A DNA stretch of 64,000 nt from Isoetes taiwanensis (Eukaryota > Streptophyta > Lycopodiopsida > Isoetales > Isoetaceae), in the NCBI GenBank assembly GCA_021234155.1, contig JAJEKV010000135.1:1493065-1557064 (forward strand), in the 5' to 3' direction. A model generated the notes under the pieces. The model saw only the letters and a program-made list of their open reading frames with translations, was not told where the DNA came from and made no database searches. Of this stretch, positions 59,789 to 64,000 are shown one piece after another. The number at the start of each line of letters is the position of its first letter. Positions within the stretch are counted from its first letter, which is position 1. The translations under genes were made by a program, and so were the position numbers.

Positions 59789-60047
59789 GTCTCACACGTT
59801 GCGCCTCGTGCAAAAACTAGAGTTTTATTTTTAGACCAGGCGCGACGTGTGAGACATGGTACATTTTTGATTAATTTACATGATTGAAGCATACTATTCT
59901 AACTAACTCTTACCTTAGAACTCGATTTACCATGTTACTTTTCTAAAATTCATGAAGTTTTAAGGTGTTCTTGGCTCAATGTCTCACACGTTGCGCCCTG
60001 TTCAAAAACTGAAGTTTAGTTCTTTGACCAGGCGCGACGTGTGAGAC
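59789..60047. repeat. Two 67-bp hairpin repeats (upstream pair, copy B)
   Basis: Units 59789-59855 and 59981-60047, between the primer-binding site and the TATA box. Arms keep GTCTCACACGTTGCGCC and GGCGCGACGTGTGAGAC. Confidence 0.92.
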
Positions 60048-60223
60048 CACCTTGCCTTAGAAGGTTTTGGTTCATTCTTTTTAGTCTTATTATGTTCCAA
60101 TTCACTTAGCATAAACTACAAAAATGAGAAAAAAAAATCCCACTTTTCGAGGTTTGAGGATCCTATCAAGTTAGTACTACTGGGAGTATGGTCAGTGCTT
60201 TGCTCTTGGTCTCCAAGAACATT

Positions 60224-60235
60224 GCTCTGATACCA
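60224..60235 (-). other. Primer-binding site (tRNA-Met), copy B
   Basis: TGGTATCAGAGC on the minus strand, next to the LTR edge TGTGACG at 60237. Confidence 0.93.
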
Positions 60236-60236
60236 C

Positions 60237-60980
60237 TGTGACGTCCCCTACTCGTATACGATGCCCGCACCGTATAGAAACAGGAGTTCATCCCCCATAC
60301 CAGCTCCATACTGATACAGGGCCCTCCACATATCACTGTGACCGTCTGGGGTCCCCAGTGGGAAGAATGAAGGGGTCATTTTACTCCGTCTCCCTCAGGG
60401 CCTATAGCCGCGGAAGCGTAAACATACATGTCAGTAACATAAACATCATATACCCACCTCGAAGGGTGACACATCAACATCTGCATAGACAAAGATCAGC
60501 ACAATGCAAGGGGAAATCCTACCCAGGGCTCAGACTCCAGGGAATGACTGACAAGCTTGGTCTCCAGAGTTCATTGCAGACAGAATCATGACAATGGATT
60601 GGGCTGGCATAAGAACATGGCAATGGGTTGTCCACTCCATCCGCCCCTCCTGTGCACACTTTGCAGAGTAGGCTGAAAAGTGTTGGGACCTGACTGTAGC
60701 CCGCCGTATGCATAGCCAAAAGGGCTATTCCTGGGTTGCATCTCCCCAGTTCCGATGGGGCAGGTACCAGAGATCTACATGCTGACTCAAGGTGACTAGA
60801 GGGTCACTGCCCTTATTCGACTGAACCCACTGGAAAGTGAACACCACTTCACGGGTGTCGATCCCATGCCTTACCCGCACTCAGTGGTAAGCCATTAGAC
60901 CTAGTCACAATGATCCCTGGTAGGCCTTACACACCAGAGGGATCGTTCAAGAGTCAGGACACGAACCTCATTCTTAGTTG
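60237..60980 (-). repeat. LTR of G3, truncated
   Basis: This aligns with 25930-26670 up to AACCTCATTCTTAG, then stops. The missing part includes the promoter region of the LTR. Confidence 0.88.
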
Positions 60981-61905
60981 CCTAATGCTTTTAAGTTGCA
61001 TCAAGGCATGATGTTCATCATGTGGGGGGGCATACTCAAAGAGTTTGCAAAATTCTACCCCAATTATTGATTTCTACTCCTCTTCCCACGAGAAGCCCCC
61101 ATCAAGAAGGGGCCACTCCCCACAACTGGAGAGTAGCATACAGCATCCTGGTTGCATCTCCCTTATTGGTGGCTCAAAAGTAGATTTCTAACCAATTAAG
61201 TCGCTGAATGGCTTGCTCTGAGGATTTGGAATAATCCCATTTTTCTAGCCCCTTAACTTTCTTAAGTGATAAGGCTGCTAGTACTTCCACTCCTTGAGTG
61301 AGATTTTCATCCATCATCCTAGTTCTAGCTCCCTGAGCTTGGCTAGTCTAGTTTGCATTCGCAGGTTGGGGTATGTGAGAGGGGTTTGTTTGGGATAAGG
61401 CCTTCCCACGGGCTCCTTGAGCCTGGTTAGGACCTCCATTGACATTGGTGTCCCCTGGCCCCTTGCCAATAATCGGGTTATGGTATCGAACAATTTCTTC
61501 TCCCTCTCTGCTGCTTCATTGGCTTGCTTGGCCATTTGGATATGTAGATCCTTGAGCAACTGGTTTGTATGGGCTTGCTCAATTTTAGTTTTTGCAACTT
61601 GCTCCATCAACTCATGGATTCTTGCTTTGGCATAATCTAACTCCCCTTGGAAGTTAAAAGGTTCTGGCTCTTCCAAGTTTCTGGGTGTGACCAAGGTTTC
61701 TTTGGCTGCCAATTCTTCTTCTTCATGATCTTCTTGCTTGTCATCAAGCCCAACATTGTGAAATTTGGATGTGAGTCCATCCAAATCCCTTACTTCTTCC
61801 TCTACGGGAGCAAGATCATCAAGATCTACATTTTTTCCTTCTTCGAGAATCAGGAAGAGAAAACTATGAGAGGATTTGCTGCCATATCAATTTCGCCTTC
61901 CATGT
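60981..61905 (-). pseudogene. Gag of another gypsy element (G4), 3'-truncated
   Basis: Near 61890 an ATG starts MAANPLIVFSS, then a stop or shift. The main frame 61784-61314 is a coiled coil (DYAKARIHELMEQVAKTKIE, QANEAAEREKKLFDTITRLL). Next, 61309-61080 reads QGVEVLAALSLKKVKGLEKW, QAIQRLNWLEIYF, stop, ATNKGDATRMLYATLQLWGV, a retrotransposon gag pattern. The frame is cut at 60981 by the LTR of G3. It may belong to the same element as the G1 RNase H and integrase fragments, because strand and order agree. That is an inference. Confidence 0.75.
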
Positions 61906-61920
61906 TAGCCTATAACTCAG

Positions 61921-61932
61921 GCTTTGATACCA
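61921..61932 (-). other. G4 primer-binding site (tRNA-Met)
   Basis: TGGTATCAAAGC on the minus strand differs from the standard site at one base. The LTR edge follows at 61934 (TGAAATAG). Confidence 0.8.
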
Positions 61933-61933
61933 A

Positions 61934-64000
61934 TGAAATAGACCTTCCCTGCACCGGAGCAACAAACTGCATCAAATCACACCTACTGCCTCAACTCTTG
62001 AAATCCGTAATTCTCCCACGGTGTTACTGAGTCCCAAATTCAAGATTGATGCCTGCAATCAGATTCAGAATAAAGCAAGTAAATCAAAGCTCTCTCTCTG
62101 TAAAAAAAGGTGCCCCTTCCTTAAAAATCCCATCCATTAAGTATTGCTCCAAAATCCAGTCTAATGGTTTCCCCCAGAAGCCTAAGGGCCAAAATCAATA
62201 TTCGGCTCCTCTGCAGTGATTGGGATCCCTCCTAGGATCAGTTGAATGCTTCAAGCATGTCATCGGCTGCTGCCTATGTCTTTTCTCGGCCATCATAGTC
62301 TTGAGGAAGCCCACCCAATCGAGTGTTGCCACATCATCCCTTAATAAGGAATTTTAATCCTTAGCTTCATATATTTTATAATGCTTCCCTTATTAGCTTA
62401 TTGCCCCCATTATATGTTCGCATCAGTTTGAAAGCAAAATCTGATCTGTCACTGATGATGAATGGCACCCAAGCGCATAAGCAAATTAGGAATGTCTTTG
62501 TGAGGATCAGTTGGGCCTACATCTTGCTTCATGCTTAAGCGATCTCCACCTTGATCTAGAATAGGTTATATAAATTTGTTCCCTGCATTACTAGTATCCT
62601 CATGTATTTTATCTGCATGTTGAAATACTTCTTCTGATATTGCTGCTATTTCTTTAGCTTACCTCTCCATCTTTTGCCCAATATTTAGAGACGCTAGCTT
62701 CAATTGAAGATTTGATTCTAAGGGAGCAACACTACCCAACTATTGCACCTAAGACCTAAATGAATCAAGGTGAACTGAACTGAGCTTGATTTAGCAACCC
62801 CTTTAACAAATGGAATCAAAACCCTAGTAAAACAGTCCATGAACTTGTTGTTCCAGCCCTAAAGATATAATATTAAACATGGTCCTTAAAAAGAGTTTTC
62901 CAACGCAACAGAGATTGCTAAAAACTGAGTTATAAATCTCAGCATATGATAGTAACTATGGCACTATTGAGAGAACCCTTTTAGTCCGGCTGGAAATCTG
63001 CTCTTTGGTCACTAAAATCCCATTCAAATAAAATCAAATAACATATCTTTCAAAAGATGCTGGAATGAGCTTTCCAGTGCAACAAATTTCATCTGAAATA
63101 GAGTCGTGAATCTCCAGTTATGATGAAACATGTACTATCAGCGCAGGGTTGCTTCAGAAGCGCCTAGGGTTCAACTATAAACAAAATAGAAATGGAGCTT
63201 GAGGGAAAAGGGGAGAGGGAGGGGGCAGGGAATGAGAAGGAGAATATTTAATCTATAAGATGATAAGTAACATGTCCAACTCATCAATGCATGTTCTTTT
63301 CCTAGTTGGATTCACATACCAGTAAGTTGAAATCCTATGATTGAAGGATCTTCTGGAATGAGAAGATCTTGGTAACTCTGTAATGTCAGGGTCTAAATAG
63401 CATCTTTGCCATCAGAGGATTTCCAAACTTTTACACACTATGTTGTATAATTATTGCTTTTGGTAGGGCCGTAAGATCTTGAAAGTATAAATGGTTTGGT
63501 AATGGCGGTAGCATATTATCATTGTGCATAAGATCATCAAGTCAAAACAAAATTCTTTCCTCCACTAATCCAAAGTCATTTTTCGCATACTAGTTTTTTC
63601 TAGTTAGGTGGGTGATAATAAAGGATTAAGAAAAAGTGGAAAGAAGAACATGGCTTACAAAAGGCAACAAGCCAAAAACAAACAACTAAACGGCAACATT
63701 CAAGATGTTGACAATGAATTACTATTGGTCAATGCCTCATTGTAAATGCTGCAAATGTGTTGAAATGATGCCAAGGGCTCGTGTCACATGCATTTTGTTT
63801 TTTATATTCCTTCTATACAATGGCACTATTTGGTCTTCCAATAGAGCATTAAATTCGACCTTCTTACTTTCCACAAAAGAAGGGGGGAAAAGGAAGAAAG
63901 AAAATGGAAAAAAAAGCTAAAGATGAATAATGGCATTTGGCTTGTACGTATCACTAATATATCAAGCACACCAAAAACGATCCCTCATATTACGGAATAC
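61934..64000 (-). repeat. G4 5' LTR and right flank (LTR end not resolved)
   Basis: The LTR begins at TG 61934, next to the primer-binding site. No second copy lies in the window, so its right end cannot be set. The rest to the window edge is AT-rich, with no supported gene. Short frames such as 63705-63920 have no known motif. Confidence 0.5.

Larger units (their letters stand above)
57811..60980 (-). mobile_element. Second copy of the G2 leader and LTR (G3, partial)
   Basis: 57811-60980 repeats 48841-51780 and then continues about 200 bp further into the LTR. It contains the two hairpin pairs, the H3-like gene, the TATA box, the primer-binding site and 744 bp of LTR. No gag or pol is attached. 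The left edge is near the GGAGGTCTC of the first hairpin; the right edge (60980) passes into an unrelated gag. It may be a second insertion, or a tandem LTR-internal-LTR structure left by recombination. Confidence 0.85.

Noticed and set aside
48844-60047. Hairpin units as a CRISPR array
   Set aside because: Only two units per site, with unequal spacers of over 100 bp, in a plant retrotransposon.

Overview
The window is nuclear DNA from a land plant. It has one spliced host gene, followed by about 56 kb of layered transposable elements. The host gene (368-7878, + strand) is the 3' part of SOQ1, the plastid HAD-thioredoxin-NHL protein. Its 14 visible exons join in phase without a stop. The transposon types (LINEs with a plant zf-RVT domain, Ty3/gypsy with chromodomain integrase, CACTA, hAT, a tRNA-derived SINE) and a PLS-class PPR fragment fit a vascular plant. 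The style of the PPR repeats hints at a fern or lycophyte, but that is a weak inference.

Layout. 0-8 kb: SOQ1. 8-9 kb: a 750-bp element with perfect 22-bp terminal inverted repeats, next to a GC-rich foldback. 10.5-20 kb: gypsy debris, a 5'-truncated LINE with a perfect 15-bp target-site duplication (TSD), a second short LINE tail, an alternating purine-pyrimidine tract and a complex direct/inverted repeat cluster. 20.7-25.9 kb: a gypsy RNase H gene (G1, minus strand) split by a non-autonomous LTR element (20950-25805), which itself carries a minus-strand retroposon. 25.9-51.8 kb: a second, minus-strand chromodomain gypsy element (G2). Its reverse transcriptase is split exactly by a 13.7-kb CACTA transposon (30399-44146) with an ACT TSD. 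That CACTA carries degraded PPR and CBL-like gene pieces and a hAT element, which in turn holds a SINE. 51.8-54 kb: a second, truncated CACTA with a seven-exon transposase-associated gene. 57.8-61 kb: a second copy of the G2 leader and LTR. 61-64 kb: gag, primer-binding site and LTR of another minus-strand element.

The most unusual feature is in the long G2 leader, present twice (minus strand, 50583-49255 and 59576-58224). Between LTR and gag lies a reading frame that starts with a histone H3 tail (MARTKQTARKV) and ends with an H3-type histone fold. About 300 residues of charged coiled-coil and acidic sequence separate the two. Each copy has a TATA box about 105 bp upstream and is bracketed by two pairs of 67-bp hairpins. 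A second unidentified accessory gene, with its own TATA box and telo-box, lies between it and gag. Many small indels break these frames. Several of them replace CAG or CTG by CG, so some apparent frameshifts may be sequencing artefacts rather than decay.
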